Shown: positions 40,090 to 49,423, counted from the stretch's first letter. The stretch: DNA of 64,000 bases from Nocardioides piscis (GCF_011300215.1 NZ_CP049866.1:1302001-1366000), one strand, 5' to 3'. The notes: generated by a model from the sequence alone, not told the origin. A program made the numbers and translations.

Positions 40090-41245
40090 CGCCTTCACCG
40101 ATGAGCGAAGGCTGCTTGCAGAACGCCCAGCGGACCAGGTGTCGCCCCTCCTCGTGGTCGTCGTAGAACGCCTGGTTGGGGATGGCGACGACACCCGCAC
40201 GCTCGGGCAGGGCCAGGCAGAACGCCCGGCCGTCCTCCCAGCCGAGGTGACGGATGTCGGTGGTCGCGAAATAGGTCCCCTCGGGCACCCGGGCCGTGAG
40301 CCCGGCCCCGGCGAGGCCCGCGACCAGCAGGTCTCGACGCGCCTGGAGGTCCTCGGCCAGAGCGGCGGGGAAGTCTGGTTCGTGGTCGAGCGCGTGGGCG
40401 ACGGCCGGTTGCAGCGGTGATCCGGAGGTGAAGGTCAGCCACTGCTTGGCTGCCATCACGGCAGCGACCAGGTCGACCGGTCCGGTGGCCCAGCCGACCT
40501 TCCAGCCGGTGAACGAATAGCTCTTGCCGGCGCTGGAGAGCGTCAGCGTGCGCTCGCGCATGCCCGGCAGGGTGGCCAGCGGGACGTGCTCGTTGGAGTC
40601 GAAGACGAGGTGCTCGTAGACCTCGTCGGTGATCACGATCAGGTCGTGCTCGATCGCCACGTCTGCGACCGCCCGGAGCTCGTCGCGAGTGAGCACCGTG
40701 CCGGTGGGGTTGTGCGGTGAGTTGAGGAGGATCGCGCGGGTCCGGGGACCGACCGCCCGCCGCAGGTCGGCCGGGTCGAGGCGGAAGTCGGGGGCTCGCA
40801 GGGTCACGGGTCGGCGGGAGCCGCCACACATCTCGATCATCGCGAGATAGGAGTCGTAGAAGGGCTCCAGCACCACCACCTCGTCCCCGGGGTCGACCAG
40901 ACCGAGGAGGGCTGCGGCGATGCCCTCCGTGCAGCCGGTGGTGACCACGACCTCACGGTCGGGGTCGAGCTCGATGCCGTAGTGGCGGTGCTGGTGCCGT
41001 GCGATCGCCTCGCGCAGCGCGGGGACGCCGAGGCCCGGCGCATATTGGTTGGCGCCCGACTCGAGGGCCTTGATCGCGGCCGCGATCACCGACGACGGCC
41101 CGTCGACGTCAGGGAAGCCCTGCCCGAGGTTGATCGCCCCGGTGCGAACCGCCAACGCCGACATCTCGGAGAAGACCGTCGGCGGGATCGATCGGACGCG
41201 CCGGGCCTGCTGGCGTCGCTGGTCGCTGGGCCGGTCGTGGGGCAT
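40055..41245 (-). CDS. PLP-dependent aminotransferase class I/II
   Basis: 396-residue fold-type I aminotransferase. INLGQGFPDVDGP near the N-terminus, LNSPHNPTGTVLT, ITDEVYEHLVF and the Schiff-base lysine in SSAGKSYSFTGWKVGW are diagnostic. The sequence resembles the actinobacterial DapC/YbdL group (N-succinyldiaminopimelate or methionine aminotransferases), but the substrate cannot be fixed. It is divergent from pyrE (30 bp apart). Confidence 0.92.
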   Translation of the reverse strand: MPHDRPSDQRRQQARRVRSIPPTVFSEMSALAVRTGAINLGQGFPDVDGPSSVIAAAIKALESGANQYAPGLGVPALREAIARHQHRHYGIELDPDREVVVTTGCTEGIAAALLGLVDPGDEVVVLEPFYDSYLAMIEMCGGSRRPVTLRAPDFRLDPADLRRAVGPRTRAILLNSPHNPTGTVLTRDELRAVADVAIEHDLIVITDEVYEHLVFDSNEHVPLATLPGMRERTLTLSSAGKSYSFTGWKVGWATGPVDLVAAVMAAKQWLTFTSGSPLQPAVAHALDHEPDFPAALAEDLQARRDLLVAGLAGAGLTARVPEGTYFATTDIRHLGWEDGRAFCLALPERAGVVAIPNQAFYDDHEEGRHLVRWAFCKQPSLIGEGVSRLAAADLRR

Positions 41246-41275
41246 GCGCTCGACCCTAGTGCGACAATCGCGGCC

Positions 41276-41815
41276 ATGTCCGACCAGATGGCCGACCCCA
41301 CCCTTGCCGCCGACATCGACGCGATCTGCCGCTTGACCGGCGAGTTCACCCTCCGCTCGGGTCAGGTGGCCGACACCTACTTCGACAAGTATCTCTTCGA
41401 GGCCGACCCGTCCCTCCTCGACCGGGTGGCGACGCAGATGGTGGCCCTGCTGCCGCCCGACACCGAGCTCCTGGGCGGGCTCGAGATGGGCGGGATCCCG
41501 ATCGCGACGATGGTGAGCGCGAAGACCGGGATGTCCGCCCTCTTCGTGCGCAAGCAGGCCAAGGAGTACGGCACCTGCAAGCTCGCCGAGGGTCCTGACA
41601 TCGCCGGTCGCCGAGTGACCCTGATCGAGGACGTGATCACCACGGGGGGTGCGGTGCGGGACGCGACGCAGGCACTGCGCGCGGCGGGCGCCGTCGTGGA
41701 GACCGTCGTGTGCGCGATCGACCGGTCGCCGGCCGGGGAGAACCCCCTCGCCGACGTCGACCTCGAGGTCCGCTCCGTCCTCACCCGGGCCCAGCTCGAC
41801 GCCGCCCAGGGTTAG
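41276..41815 (+). CDS. pyrE: Orotate phosphoribosyltransferase
   Basis: 179 residues from ATG 41276. Conserved FDKYLFEADP, LGGLEMGGIPIATMVS, VRKQAKEYGT and the PRPP-binding loop VTLIEDVITTGGA. It converts orotate and PRPP to OMP in pyrimidine synthesis. The stop (41815) abuts the convergent DedA gene. Confidence 0.93.
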   Translation: MSDQMADPTLAADIDAICRLTGEFTLRSGQVADTYFDKYLFEADPSLLDRVATQMVALLPPDTELLGGLEMGGIPIATMVSAKTGMSALFVRKQAKEYGTCKLAEGPDIAGRRVTLIEDVITTGGAVRDATQALRAAGAVVETVVCAIDRSPAGENPLADVDLEVRSVLTRAQLDAAQG

Positions 41816-41816
41816 G

Positions 41817-42539
41817 TCAGACGTCCTGGCCGAGGATGTCGCGGTCGGGACGACCGTCGCCGTCGTTGTCGTCGGCCTCGGGTGAGCTGGTGCGCTTGTG
41901 CCGCCACCACTCGAAGGCCATGGGGAGCACCGAGAAGGCGACGATCAGCAGGATCGCGGTCTCCAGGTTGTTCTCGACCGCCGGGACCGTGCCGAGGAAG
42001 TAGCCGATCATCACGATCGAGGCCACCCACAGCACCGCACCGATGAAGCTCCAGGTGAAGAACCGCCGACGGTCCATGCGGGTGACACCGGCGACGACGG
42101 TGATGAAGGTGCGGACGACGGGCACGAACCGGCCCAGCACCAGCGCCTTGTTGCCGTGCTTGTCGAAGAACACCCGGGTCTGGTCGAAGTACTTCCGCTT
42201 GAGGATGCGACCGTCGCGCTCATAGAGGGCGGGCCCGATGAAGCGGCCGATCTCGTAGCCCGCGACGTTGCCGCCGAAACCGGCGGCGATCAGTGCGGGG
42301 ATGGCGACCCACAGGCTGATGTCGATGTCGCCCCCGGCGATGAACATGCCCATCGCGAAGAGGAGGGAGTCGCCCGGCAGGATGGGGAAGAGCAGCCCGC
42401 ACTCGACGAAGACGATGACGAGACTGATCCAGAAGAAGTGCTGACCGTAGTTGTCCAGCCACCACTGCGGGTCCATCCAGTCCAGGCCGAGCAGCTGGGG
42501 CTGGAGGAGCAGCGGGGAGAGCTCGAGTAGCGCGGTCAC
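41817..42539 (-). CDS. DedA family membrane protein
   Basis: 240 residues with about five hydrophobic segments. DedA signatures GLLFPILPGDSLLF and GRFVPVVRTFITVVAG are present. DedA/Tvp38-like proteins help recycle lipid carriers and maintain the proton gradient. It reads away from the neighbouring RNA methyltransferase, with a 37-bp shared upstream region. Confidence 0.93.
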   Translation of the reverse strand: MTALLELSPLLLQPQLLGLDWMDPQWWLDNYGQHFFWISLVIVFVECGLLFPILPGDSLLFAMGMFIAGGDIDISLWVAIPALIAAGFGGNVAGYEIGRFIGPALYERDGRILKRKYFDQTRVFFDKHGNKALVLGRFVPVVRTFITVVAGVTRMDRRRFFTWSFIGAVLWVASIVMIGYFLGTVPAVENNLETAILLIVAFSVLPMAFEWWRHKRTSSPEADDNDGDGRPDRDILGQDV

Positions 42540-42576
42540 ACGAGCAACCCTAACGAGAGATCCTTAGGGTTCTGGC

Positions 42577-43245
42577 ATGGACGAGGAACGGGCGCCGTAC
42601 GACCCCATGCCCCACGGCCCGGCCGAGGTCGGGCTCGGGCCCTGGGAGGGCGAGTGGCCCGCGGGCGAGCACTACGACCCCGAGCTCCTGCGCGACGGCG
42701 ACCGGCGCAACGTCGTGGACCGCTATCGCTACTGGACCCTCGAGTCGATCGTCGCCGACCTGGACACGCGGCGGCACTGCTTCCACGTCGCGATCGAGAA
42801 CTGGCAGCACGACTTCAACATCGGCACGATCGTCCGCACCGCCAACGCCTTCCTCGCCGCCGAGGTCCACATCGTCGGCAACCGTCGCTGGAACCGCCGC
42901 GGCGCGATGGTCACCGACCGCTACCAGCACGTCCGCCACCACGAGACCGCCGCCGCGCTGGCTGACTACCTGCACGAGCGCGAGGTCCGGCTCCTCGGCA
43001 TCGACAACCTGCCCGGCAGTGAGCACCTCGAGACGATGATGATCCCGCGCGACGTGTGCTTCCTCTTCGGCCAGGAGGGTCCTGGCCTGTCCGCAGGCGC
43101 CCGAGAGGTCTGCGACGGCACCTTCTCCATCGCCCAGTTCGGCTCGACCCGTTCGATCAACGCCAGCTCGGCAGCGGCCATCGCGATGCACTCCTGGATC
43201 CGTGAGCATGCCGACGTCTCGACCGGAGATGCCTGGCGCGGCTGA
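42577..43245 (+). CDS. TrmH/SpoU-family RNA ribose 2'-O-methyltransferase
   Basis: 222 residues, SPOUT fold. FHVAIENWQHDFNIGTIVRTANAFLAAEVHIVG is motif 1, FLFGQEGPGLS motif 2 and GSTRSINASSAAAIAMHSW motif 3, forming the trefoil knot for SAM. Methylates a ribose in tRNA or rRNA; which one is not clear. The unusual N-terminal 40 residues are acidic and Pro/Gly-rich. Confidence 0.93.
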   Translation: MDEERAPYDPMPHGPAEVGLGPWEGEWPAGEHYDPELLRDGDRRNVVDRYRYWTLESIVADLDTRRHCFHVAIENWQHDFNIGTIVRTANAFLAAEVHIVGNRRWNRRGAMVTDRYQHVRHHETAAALADYLHEREVRLLGIDNLPGSEHLETMMIPRDVCFLFGQEGPGLSAGAREVCDGTFSIAQFGSTRSINASSAAAIAMHSWIREHADVSTGDAWRG

Positions 43246-43279
43246 GGGTCCGTCGGCATACGGTGCGTGGCTCCAACCC

Positions 43280-43332
43280 GGACCGCGGCCCCGGGCTCCC
43301 GCGCCGGACCGCGGGCCCCAAGCTCCCGCGCC
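43280..43332 (+). repeat. Imperfect tandem duplication of about 26 bp
   Basis: GGACCGCGGCCCCGGGCTCCCGCGCC is followed at once by a copy differing by one insertion and two substitutions. It lies in the 234-bp gap between the RNA methyltransferase and the sigma factor gene; nothing else recognisable is seen there. Confidence 0.7.
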
Positions 43333-43479
43333 GGTCAGCCGGTCACCCCTGTCACACGCGGGTGTTGTGGGCGTATGGCGACAGGGACCCGCGCAGACCG
43401 CCGCATGAGCGACCACCTGACCCCACCAGCCGCGGGTGACCGGGCTGGTGCTTGTCGCCGCCCGCCTGTCGCGGCCGAC

Positions 43480-43977
43480 CTAGCGCGAGGCTGTCGGGCC
43501 CAGCACCTGCTGCAGCGCGCTGAGGCCGCGCGAGCTGTGGCTCTTGACCGTGCCCTCGGCGATGTCGAGCTCGCGCGCGGTCTCGCGGACGTCGAGTCCG
43601 AGCCAGTGGCGCAGCACGACCACCTTGCGCTGCATGACGGGCAGCGCCTGCAACGCCTCGAACAGTGCTGATCGTTCCTCGACCGGCAGCGGCTCGCGGA
43701 CCTCGGCGTCGTGACCGTCGAGCCCGGGTCGTTCGCGGCGGTGCGGCCTGCGGGTGTCGTCGATGTGCGAACGGACGATGATCTGCCGCACGTAGGCGTC
43801 CTCCGCGCCGTCCTTCTGTATGCGCGGCCAGGCGACATAGAGCTTGGTCAGCGCGGTCTGCAGCAGGTCGTCGGCCTGGTGCCAGTCGCCGCAGACCGCA
43901 TAGGCGATCCGCCGCAGATGGGTCTGCCGTGCGGCGACATAGGCGGTGAAGGCAGCGTCTCGCTGGGCGGCTCTCAT
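43480..43977 (-). CDS. SigE-family RNA polymerase sigma factor (ECF-like)
   Basis: 165 residues. Region 2 (RRIAYAVCGDWHQADDLLQTALTKLYVAWPRI) and region 4 (LPVMQRKVVVLRHWLGLDVRETARELDIAEGTVKSHSSRGLSAL) are both intact. It is of the SigE family common in actinobacteria. ATG 43977 overlaps the stop of the membrane protein gene just upstream, so the regulator-like membrane gene is transcribed first. It would recruit RNA polymerase to stress or envelope promoters; targets unknown. Confidence 0.9.
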   Translation of the reverse strand: MRAAQRDAAFTAYVAARQTHLRRIAYAVCGDWHQADDLLQTALTKLYVAWPRIQKDGAEDAYVRQIIVRSHIDDTRRPHRRERPGLDGHDAEVREPLPVEERSALFEALQALPVMQRKVVVLRHWLGLDVRETARELDIAEGTVKSHSSRGLSALQQVLGPTASR

Positions 43978-44854
43978 CGCACGCCCCCACCCGACTCGAA
44001 CTGGGCGGCTACCCAGATGACGAAGGCGTCGAGGTCGGCGTGCCTGGTGGCGAACTCGTCGACCTGGGGACGGCCCTCGACGAGACGGGCGAAGACCCAC
44101 AGCGGTCGGCCGTCTGCCGTGGCCACCTGGGCGGCGATCGGCTTGTCACCCTGGCTCGTCAGGACCGGCGGCAGGTCCGCAGCGGCCCGGACCCCCACCA
44201 CGCGTGCCCCCGCGGGCATGGCCAGGTCACCGTCCGCCGTCATCCGGACCTGCCTGAAGGGCTCCGCTGACGCCCCGGCAGGTCTGCCGCTGGCCCCGTC
44301 GAGCGCTCGCTGGTTGGCCACGACGGTGGGGAGCCAGTCCGAGAGTGATCCCGCTGCGTCGTTGGCGTGGGTGCTGAAGCCGTTGCGGGTGCCGGCCAGC
44401 ATCACGAACTTCTCGAGCCCGTCGCGGACGACGTGCAGGCCGACCGAGCGCCACCCGGGACGGGTGTAGCCCATCGGGTTGTCGATGGTCTCGACCACCG
44501 TCCAGCCCGGGGCCACGCGCACCTCGGTCCTCGAGTCGAAGGCCGCGGGGTTGCCCAGGAAGTCGACGCGTTCCTGGCGCTCGGCGGCCTTGGTCTCCTC
44601 GGACGCGCCGCGCTCGGGCGACGGGCTCGGCGCCTGTGTCGCGACCTGCCCGTGCGGGGGGTCCCGGCGCCCGGTGACATGGCCCAGCCGACGCCGCCGA
44701 CGACGAGGACGCTGGCGAGGGCGGCGGCGCCCATCGCCATACGGCGCCGGCGCAGTGCCGCGCGCCCGGCGTGCAGGTAGTCGGCCGGTGGTCGCCCCTC
44801 AGGTGTGCCGAAGGAGGCGTCGAGCTCATGGCCCCAGTCGATGTCGGTGCTCAT
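43974..44854 (-). CDS. Membrane protein, putative sigma-factor partner, split by a frameshift
   Basis: About 293 residues once repaired. N-terminal cytoplasmic segment (MSTDIDWGHELDASF...), one membrane helix (about 40-60: MAMGAAALASVLVVGGVGW), then an extracellular domain with WTVVETIDNPMGYTRPGWRSV. The layout and overlap with the sigma gene suggest an anti-sigma-like role, but no known anti-sigma domain is visible. The G run at 44656-44661 is one base short. Adding it joins GTPPHGQVATQAPSPSPERG to the rest. The N-terminal 15 residues resemble those of the sigma-like protein at 47182-47706. Confidence 0.75.
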
Positions 44855-44933
44855 CGATCCCCCTTCAACGTCAGCCTGTCACCACCCAGACGGAGCGTGC
44901 AGGCGATCGGTTGCCTCGTGCGGCACGTGAAAA

Positions 44934-44971
44934 GACGGCGACCGCCCTCCGGGTGGAGGACGGTCGCCGTC
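44934..44971 (-). terminator. Terminator hairpin after the M14 carboxypeptidase gene
   Basis: GACGGCGACCG-C-CCTCC / GGAGG-A-CGGTCGCCGTC, a 16-pair stem with one mismatch and a GGGT loop, 15 bases beyond the carboxypeptidase stop. It insulates that gene from the membrane protein gene further along the same strand. Confidence 0.85.
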
Positions 44972-44985
44972 TGTGGGTGCGGTGG

Positions 44986-47091
44986 CTACCTGCGGCTGCA
45001 CGCCCGCAGGTCGACGCTGAGGTGCTGCCCCCGGTCGATCACGACGGGCACCGTCTGGCGCACCTGCCCGTCGACCTCGCAGGTCAACGTCCAGGCCTCG
45101 ACCAGTGGAGCGGTCTGCTGCTCCGTGGCGTTGTAGAGGGCGGCCGTCAGCGTGTAGGTCGGCGTCACGGAGGCGAAGTTGATCACCCGCAGCACGTAGG
45201 TGCCGGGCGTCGGCGCGTTGATCGTCGCCTTCTCCTTGTCGCCCACGAAGTTGCCCGAGCTGCCGACCGCGGTGAGGGAGCCGTCGGCGTTCTTGCGATA
45301 GACCTCCAGGTCGAGGTCGTCCGGCGTCGGCCAGTCGAGGTCGACCTGCAGGATCTCCTGGTCGGCCTCGGTCACCACGAACTCGTGGTCCACCGAGCCG
45401 CCGGGCGGCGGCGTGCCGGTGAAGGTCTCCGAGCGCGTCGGCTCCTCCTCGAGCAGCTTGATCAGCCGGGACTGGACGACTGGGCGGGTCGACTGGTTGA
45501 TGTCCCAGGTGAAGGTCTTGCCGCTGGTGACCATGCTGGTCTCGAGCGAGTCGGTGAAGTCGTTCTCCGGGCTCCACGTCGGGGTCGAGAACTCCTTGCG
45601 CAGCCGGAGCGTGGCACCGGCGGGGGCCTTGCCCGAGATCACTGCGTGGGAGGAGCGGTCCACAGCGTTCTCGAAGGCGACGAGGTAGGCCTCGCGGTTG
45701 CCCTTCCCGGCATAGGCACCGGCACCGACGTATTCGTCGACGACCTGGGCGAACGGCGGGTGGAACTCGTTGGGGCCGATCTCGAAGGTGTAGCCGTAGC
45801 CACCCGTCGCGTTGTAGGACCAGTCCTCGGTGGTGCCGGTGGTGTCGTAGAGCTCCCAGCCGTGGATGTTCGCATAACCGTTGTTGGCCGTCATCTCGGC
45901 GCCCAGGACCTTCATCGCCTCCTCGTCGGGGGCGTCGCCGACCGGCAGCCCGTCGTGCCCGATGGTGGTCGGGTTGACCCCGTTGGGCCGCAGGACGAGG
46001 TTGGAGAAGGTGTGGTTGGAGATCATCATCGTGACCTGGCGGGTGGAGATGAGGTCACGCACGTTGCGGGTCTCCGGCTCCGAGAAGGGCTCGGCCCCGC
46101 GATAGGTCGGGTCGGCGAACAGGTCGGAGGCGCCGGGCCCGCCCCACAGGCCGCCGTAGTTGCGGTTGAGGTCGGTGCCGATGAGGAAGCCGCCGGGGCT
46201 GGTGGCGCTGAAGGCCGCGCAGGTGCCGTCGGGGGTGTCCTGACCGTCGACGACGCGGCAGTTCTTGCGCTTGTAGGCGTTGCCGGGGGTGCCGAGGATG
46301 GTCGCGGTCCCACCACCGTCGATCTCACGCAGGTCGACGAGTTGGCCGTCGGTGAAGGACAGGTGGAACCCGTCGGGGTTCACGACAGGTACGACGACCA
46401 TGCGACCGCGCTCGAGCAGTCCGCTGATCCGGGGGTCGCCGGCGCGGGCACCCTTGACCAGGTCGACGGCGAACTCCATCGCGTGCTCGCCCGAGGGCCA
46501 CTCGCGTGCGTGGTGGACGCCGAACATCGCGAAGGTCGGCCGGCCGTCGCGGGCGGCGACGTTCTTGGCGATCTCGACGCCATGGACGGTCCGGCCGTCC
46601 AGCGTCTTCTCGGGCAGCGTGAGCAGCTTGACCAGACCGGGGTTGGCCTCGGCCATCGCCTTCATCTCGGCGTTGTAGTCGGCCAGGCTGCGATAGGCGT
46701 CGCGTCCCGAGGGCAGCGACGTCCGGAGGGTGGTGGCTGCGAACAGGTCGTCGAGCCGGTTGATCTCCGCCTCCCGACGCAGCAGGTCGGGGATCCGTAC
46801 GTCATAGGTGAAGCCGGCCGCGCGCAGTGCCTCGCGGTCTGCGGCGGTGTGCAGCACGACCTCGATGTAGTCGTGGCCGGCGTGCTCGGTGAGGTCGAGG
46901 CCGAGAGCCTGCAGACGCGTCTTCGCGTCTCGGTCGGGGGTGTCGACCGTGACGAGCTGGGGTGCGAAGACGTCGGTGAGCACCGGGACGCCCTGGGCGG
47001 ACGACGGGACCGTGAAGGCCGCAGCGGTGAGGGCGAGAGCGACGAGGGCAGCGGCCGCTGCCGGGCGGCCGCGAGAGGAGCGAAGACGCAT
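44986..47091 (-). CDS. Secreted M14-family zinc carboxypeptidase
   Basis: 701 residues with a Sec signal peptide (about 1-33, ...AAFTVPSSAQG). An N-terminal propeptide-like part precedes the peptidase domain. Zinc ligands lie in GVHHAREWPSGEH (His194, Glu197), the third His near NHTFSN, and the catalytic Glu in TFEIGPNEFHPP. LNRNYGGLWGG contributes the Asn-Arg substrate pair. The last 150 residues form a beta-rich domain ending in several Thr and Cys. GGAGGA lies upstream of ATG 47091. Extracellular protein or peptidoglycan breakdown is likely. A terminator follows. Confidence 0.92.
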   Translation of the reverse strand: MRLRSSRGRPAAAAALVALALTAAAFTVPSSAQGVPVLTDVFAPQLVTVDTPDRDAKTRLQALGLDLTEHAGHDYIEVVLHTAADREALRAAGFTYDVRIPDLLRREAEINRLDDLFAATTLRTSLPSGRDAYRSLADYNAEMKAMAEANPGLVKLLTLPEKTLDGRTVHGVEIAKNVAARDGRPTFAMFGVHHAREWPSGEHAMEFAVDLVKGARAGDPRISGLLERGRMVVVPVVNPDGFHLSFTDGQLVDLREIDGGGTATILGTPGNAYKRKNCRVVDGQDTPDGTCAAFSATSPGGFLIGTDLNRNYGGLWGGPGASDLFADPTYRGAEPFSEPETRNVRDLISTRQVTMMISNHTFSNLVLRPNGVNPTTIGHDGLPVGDAPDEEAMKVLGAEMTANNGYANIHGWELYDTTGTTEDWSYNATGGYGYTFEIGPNEFHPPFAQVVDEYVGAGAYAGKGNREAYLVAFENAVDRSSHAVISGKAPAGATLRLRKEFSTPTWSPENDFTDSLETSMVTSGKTFTWDINQSTRPVVQSRLIKLLEEEPTRSETFTGTPPPGGSVDHEFVVTEADQEILQVDLDWPTPDDLDLEVYRKNADGSLTAVGSSGNFVGDKEKATINAPTPGTYVLRVINFASVTPTYTLTAALYNATEQQTAPLVEAWTLTCEVDGQVRQTVPVVIDRGQHLSVDLRACSRR

Positions 47092-47181
47092 CGGAAAATT
47101 CCTCCGGGGGATGAGGTCTGCGGCGGGTCTTCGCCGCATGACCACCATCAACGGCCAGGAGTGCCGGAGGTCACGCTGGGT

Positions 47182-47706
47182 TCAGGCCGGCTCCAGCATC
47201 AGGAAGTTGATGGCCGACCGAGCGCGGGCGGCGTGGCGCTGGACCTCGGCGGCGGTGATCTGGAGGATGTCCGCGACGTCGGGGACCGACACGTCGAGCC
47301 AGTGGTGGAGCACCAGCGCCTTGCGCTGGATGACGGTCAGGGACTGGAGGCCGTCGAAGAGCAACGACTCGTCCTCGAACGGGTAGTCGTCCCCGCGGGC
47401 GTTGCAGCTGCGCGGCGTGGGCGAGTCCGTGACGACGGCGTTCCCGAGGGCGCGGTGGACGAATTCGTCGGCTCGGGCGGGATCGCCGATGCGGGACCAG
47501 CCGAGCTGCAGGCTCGTCAGGATGGCGAGCGACAGCGTCTCGGCCTGGGTCCAGTCGCAGCAGATGGCGTGAGCGAGGCGGCGTACGTAGGGGCCGCGCT
47601 CGGCGGCGTAGTCGAAGAACGCAGCGGAGGGCGGGCAGCGCCAGTCCAGTGGTGTGCCGACCAGGGACGCGTCGATCTCGTGCACCCAGTCGATGCTGGT
47701 GGTCAT
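47182..47706 (-). CDS. SigE-family sigma-like protein, degenerate
   Basis: 174 residues. It aligns with the SigE-type factor at 43480: AAFFDYAAERGPYVRRLAHAICCDWTQAE (region 2 part) and LQSLTVIQRKALVLHHWLDVSVPDVADILQITAAEVQRHAARA (region 4). Region 2 has lost its acidic DDLLQ motif (TQAETLSLA instead), so promoter melting may be impaired. The first 15 residues (MTTSIDWVHEIDASL) resemble the start of the membrane protein at 43974-44854. ATG 47706 is chosen over 47733. Ahead of the M14 gene on the same strand. Confidence 0.75.
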   Translation of the reverse strand: MTTSIDWVHEIDASLVGTPLDWRCPPSAAFFDYAAERGPYVRRLAHAICCDWTQAETLSLAILTSLQLGWSRIGDPARADEFVHRALGNAVVTDSPTPRSCNARGDDYPFEDESLLFDGLQSLTVIQRKALVLHHWLDVSVPDVADILQITAAEVQRHAARARSAINFLMLEPA

Positions 47707-47820
47707 GTAGTTGTTGACGCTCCAGCTGCCCATTTGGTTGCGATGGGCCTCGTTCCCGCGGGGGCCGTGGACCGATTAGGGTCGTGGTCGACAGCGTCGA
47801 TGTCTTCCGAGGAGCAACAC

Positions 47821-48855
47821 ATGCCCATCGCCACCCCCGAGATCTATGCGCAGATGCTGGACGACGCGAAGGCCAAGTCCTTCGCCTTCCCGGCCATCAA
47901 CGTGTCCTCGTCGCAGACCCTCAACGCTGCCCTGAAGGGCTTCGCCGACGCCGGCTCCGACGGGATCATCCAGGTCTCCACGGGCGGTGCCGAATATCTG
48001 TCGGGCCCCTCGGTCAAGAACATGGTGACGGGCTCGGTCGCCTTCGCCGCCTATGCAGCCGAGGTCGCCAAGAACTACCCCGTCAACATCGCGCTGCACA
48101 CCGATCACTGCCCCAAGGACAAGCTCGACGGCTTCGTCCGGCCGCTGGTCGCCATCTCCGCCGAGCGCGTGGCTCGCGGCGAGAACCCGCTCTTCCAGTC
48201 GCACATGTGGGACGGCTCCGCGGTGCCGCTCGACGAGAACCTCGAGATCGCCCGTGAGCTCCTGGCGCAGTGTGCTGCCGCCAAGATCATCCTCGAGGTC
48301 GAGATCGGCGTCGTGGGTGGCGAGGAGGACGGTGTCGCCAACGAGATCAACGACCAGCTCTACACCACGCCCGAGGACGCGCTGGCCACCGTGCGTGCGC
48401 TCGGAACCGGCGAGAACGGTCGCTACATCACCGCGCTGACCTTCGGCAACGTGCACGGGGTCTACAAGCCCGGCAACGTCAAGCTCCGCCCGGAGATCCT
48501 GCGCGACGCCCAGTCGGCCGTGACCGCCGAGCTCGGTCTGGCCGACGACGCTCGTCCGTTCGACCTCGTCTTCCACGGTGGGTCGGGCTCGACGCCTGCG
48601 GAGATCGGTGCTGCCGTCGACTTCGGCGTCATCAAGATGAACGTCGACACCGACACCCAGTACGCCTTCACCCGCCCCGCCGCCGCGCACATGTTCACCA
48701 ACTACGACGGCGTGCTCAAGGTCGACGGCGAGGTCGGCAACAAGAAGGCCTACGACCCCCGCGCATGGGGCAAGGCTGCCGAGGCCGGCATGGCCGCGCG
48801 TGTCGTCGAGGCGTGCGAGAACCTCCGCTCGGCAGGGACCTCGCTGGGGGCCTGA
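47821..48855 (+). CDS. fbaA: Class II fructose-bisphosphate aldolase
   Basis: 344 residues from ATG 47821 (GAGGAGC upstream). IALHTDHCPKDK carries a zinc ligand; EVEIGVVGGEEDGV, TFGNVHGVYKPGNVKL and FHGGSGS provide the metal site and sodium/phosphate loops. MNVDTDTQYAF completes the class II core. It makes and splits fructose-1,6-bisphosphate in glycolysis and gluconeogenesis. The same frame stays open far upstream but without coding meaning. A terminator and a DUF3151 gene follow, the usual actinobacterial neighbourhood. Confidence 0.96.
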   Translation: MPIATPEIYAQMLDDAKAKSFAFPAINVSSSQTLNAALKGFADAGSDGIIQVSTGGAEYLSGPSVKNMVTGSVAFAAYAAEVAKNYPVNIALHTDHCPKDKLDGFVRPLVAISAERVARGENPLFQSHMWDGSAVPLDENLEIARELLAQCAAAKIILEVEIGVVGGEEDGVANEINDQLYTTPEDALATVRALGTGENGRYITALTFGNVHGVYKPGNVKLRPEILRDAQSAVTAELGLADDARPFDLVFHGGSGSTPAEIGAAVDFGVIKMNVDTDTQYAFTRPAAAHMFTNYDGVLKVDGEVGNKKAYDPRAWGKAAEAGMAARVVEACENLRSAGTSLGA

Positions 48856-48902
48856 GCCTTCCTTCTCTGTCGCGGACCAGCCTCCGCTGAGTGGTCCACG
48901 TG

Positions 48903-48938
48903 AGCACCCCCGCCCCCATCAGTGGGAGCGGGGGTGCT
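48903..48938. terminator. Terminator hairpin after fbaA
   Basis: AGCACCCCCGC-C-CCCA / TGGG-A-GCGGGGGTGCT, 15 pairs with one mismatch and a TCAG loop, between the convergent fbaA and DUF3151 genes; likely bidirectional. Confidence 0.88.
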
Positions 48939-48977
48939 TCGTCGTCGGAGCAGTTGCCGCAGGGGTTGCGTCAGGCG

Positions 48978-49391
48978 TCAGGCCAGCAACGCGTCGTACG
49001 CCGACTGGCTGGAGTCGCGCAGGAACGTCGAGCACCGCTCCCACTCCGCGGTCTCTCCGATGGCCCGGGCGCTGAGGGCGAGCATCGCCAGGCAGGTCAG
49101 GAAGCCGCGGTTGGGCTCGTGCTCCCACGGCACCGGGCCGTGGCCCTTCCAGCCGTTGCGGCGCAACATGTCGAGCGAGCGGTGGTAGCCGACGCGCGAA
49201 TAGGCATAGATGGTCACGTCGTCAGCGCCCTCGTCCTGGGCCCGCCGCGCCATGGCGGCCCACGCCGCGGGGGAGTCGGGGTGCCGGCGGACCACGGCCT
49301 CGGGCGCGTCCCCGGCCTCGACCTCGGCAGCAGCGGGATCGACGGGAAGATGCGTGGGCGGGGGACCGGCTAGGAGATCGACGTGGCTCAT
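48978..49391 (-). CDS. DUF3151 domain-containing protein
   Basis: 137 residues. The DUF3151 pattern is clear: VDPAAAEVEAGDAPEAVVRRHPDSPAAWA, followed by YHRSLDMLRRNGWKGHGPVPWEHEPNRGFL. Actinobacteria-restricted family of unknown function, almost always next to fba, as here. ATG 49391 is the only reasonable start. Helical, soluble, no catalytic motif. Confidence 0.93.
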   Translation of the reverse strand: MSHVDLLAGPPPTHLPVDPAAAEVEAGDAPEAVVRRHPDSPAAWAAMARRAQDEGADDVTIYAYSRVGYHRSLDMLRRNGWKGHGPVPWEHEPNRGFLTCLAMLALSARAIGETAEWERCSTFLRDSSQSAYDALLA

Positions 49392-49423
49392 GGGGCCAGC
49401 CTAGGCGCGGGGCCCCATTCACC

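Noticed and set aside
44479..47820. The in-frame upstream extension of fbaA, making a protein of over 1,400 residues
   Set aside because: The extension runs antisense to the M14 carboxypeptidase and sigma genes; ATG 47821 has a ribosome-binding site and gives the normal aldolase length.
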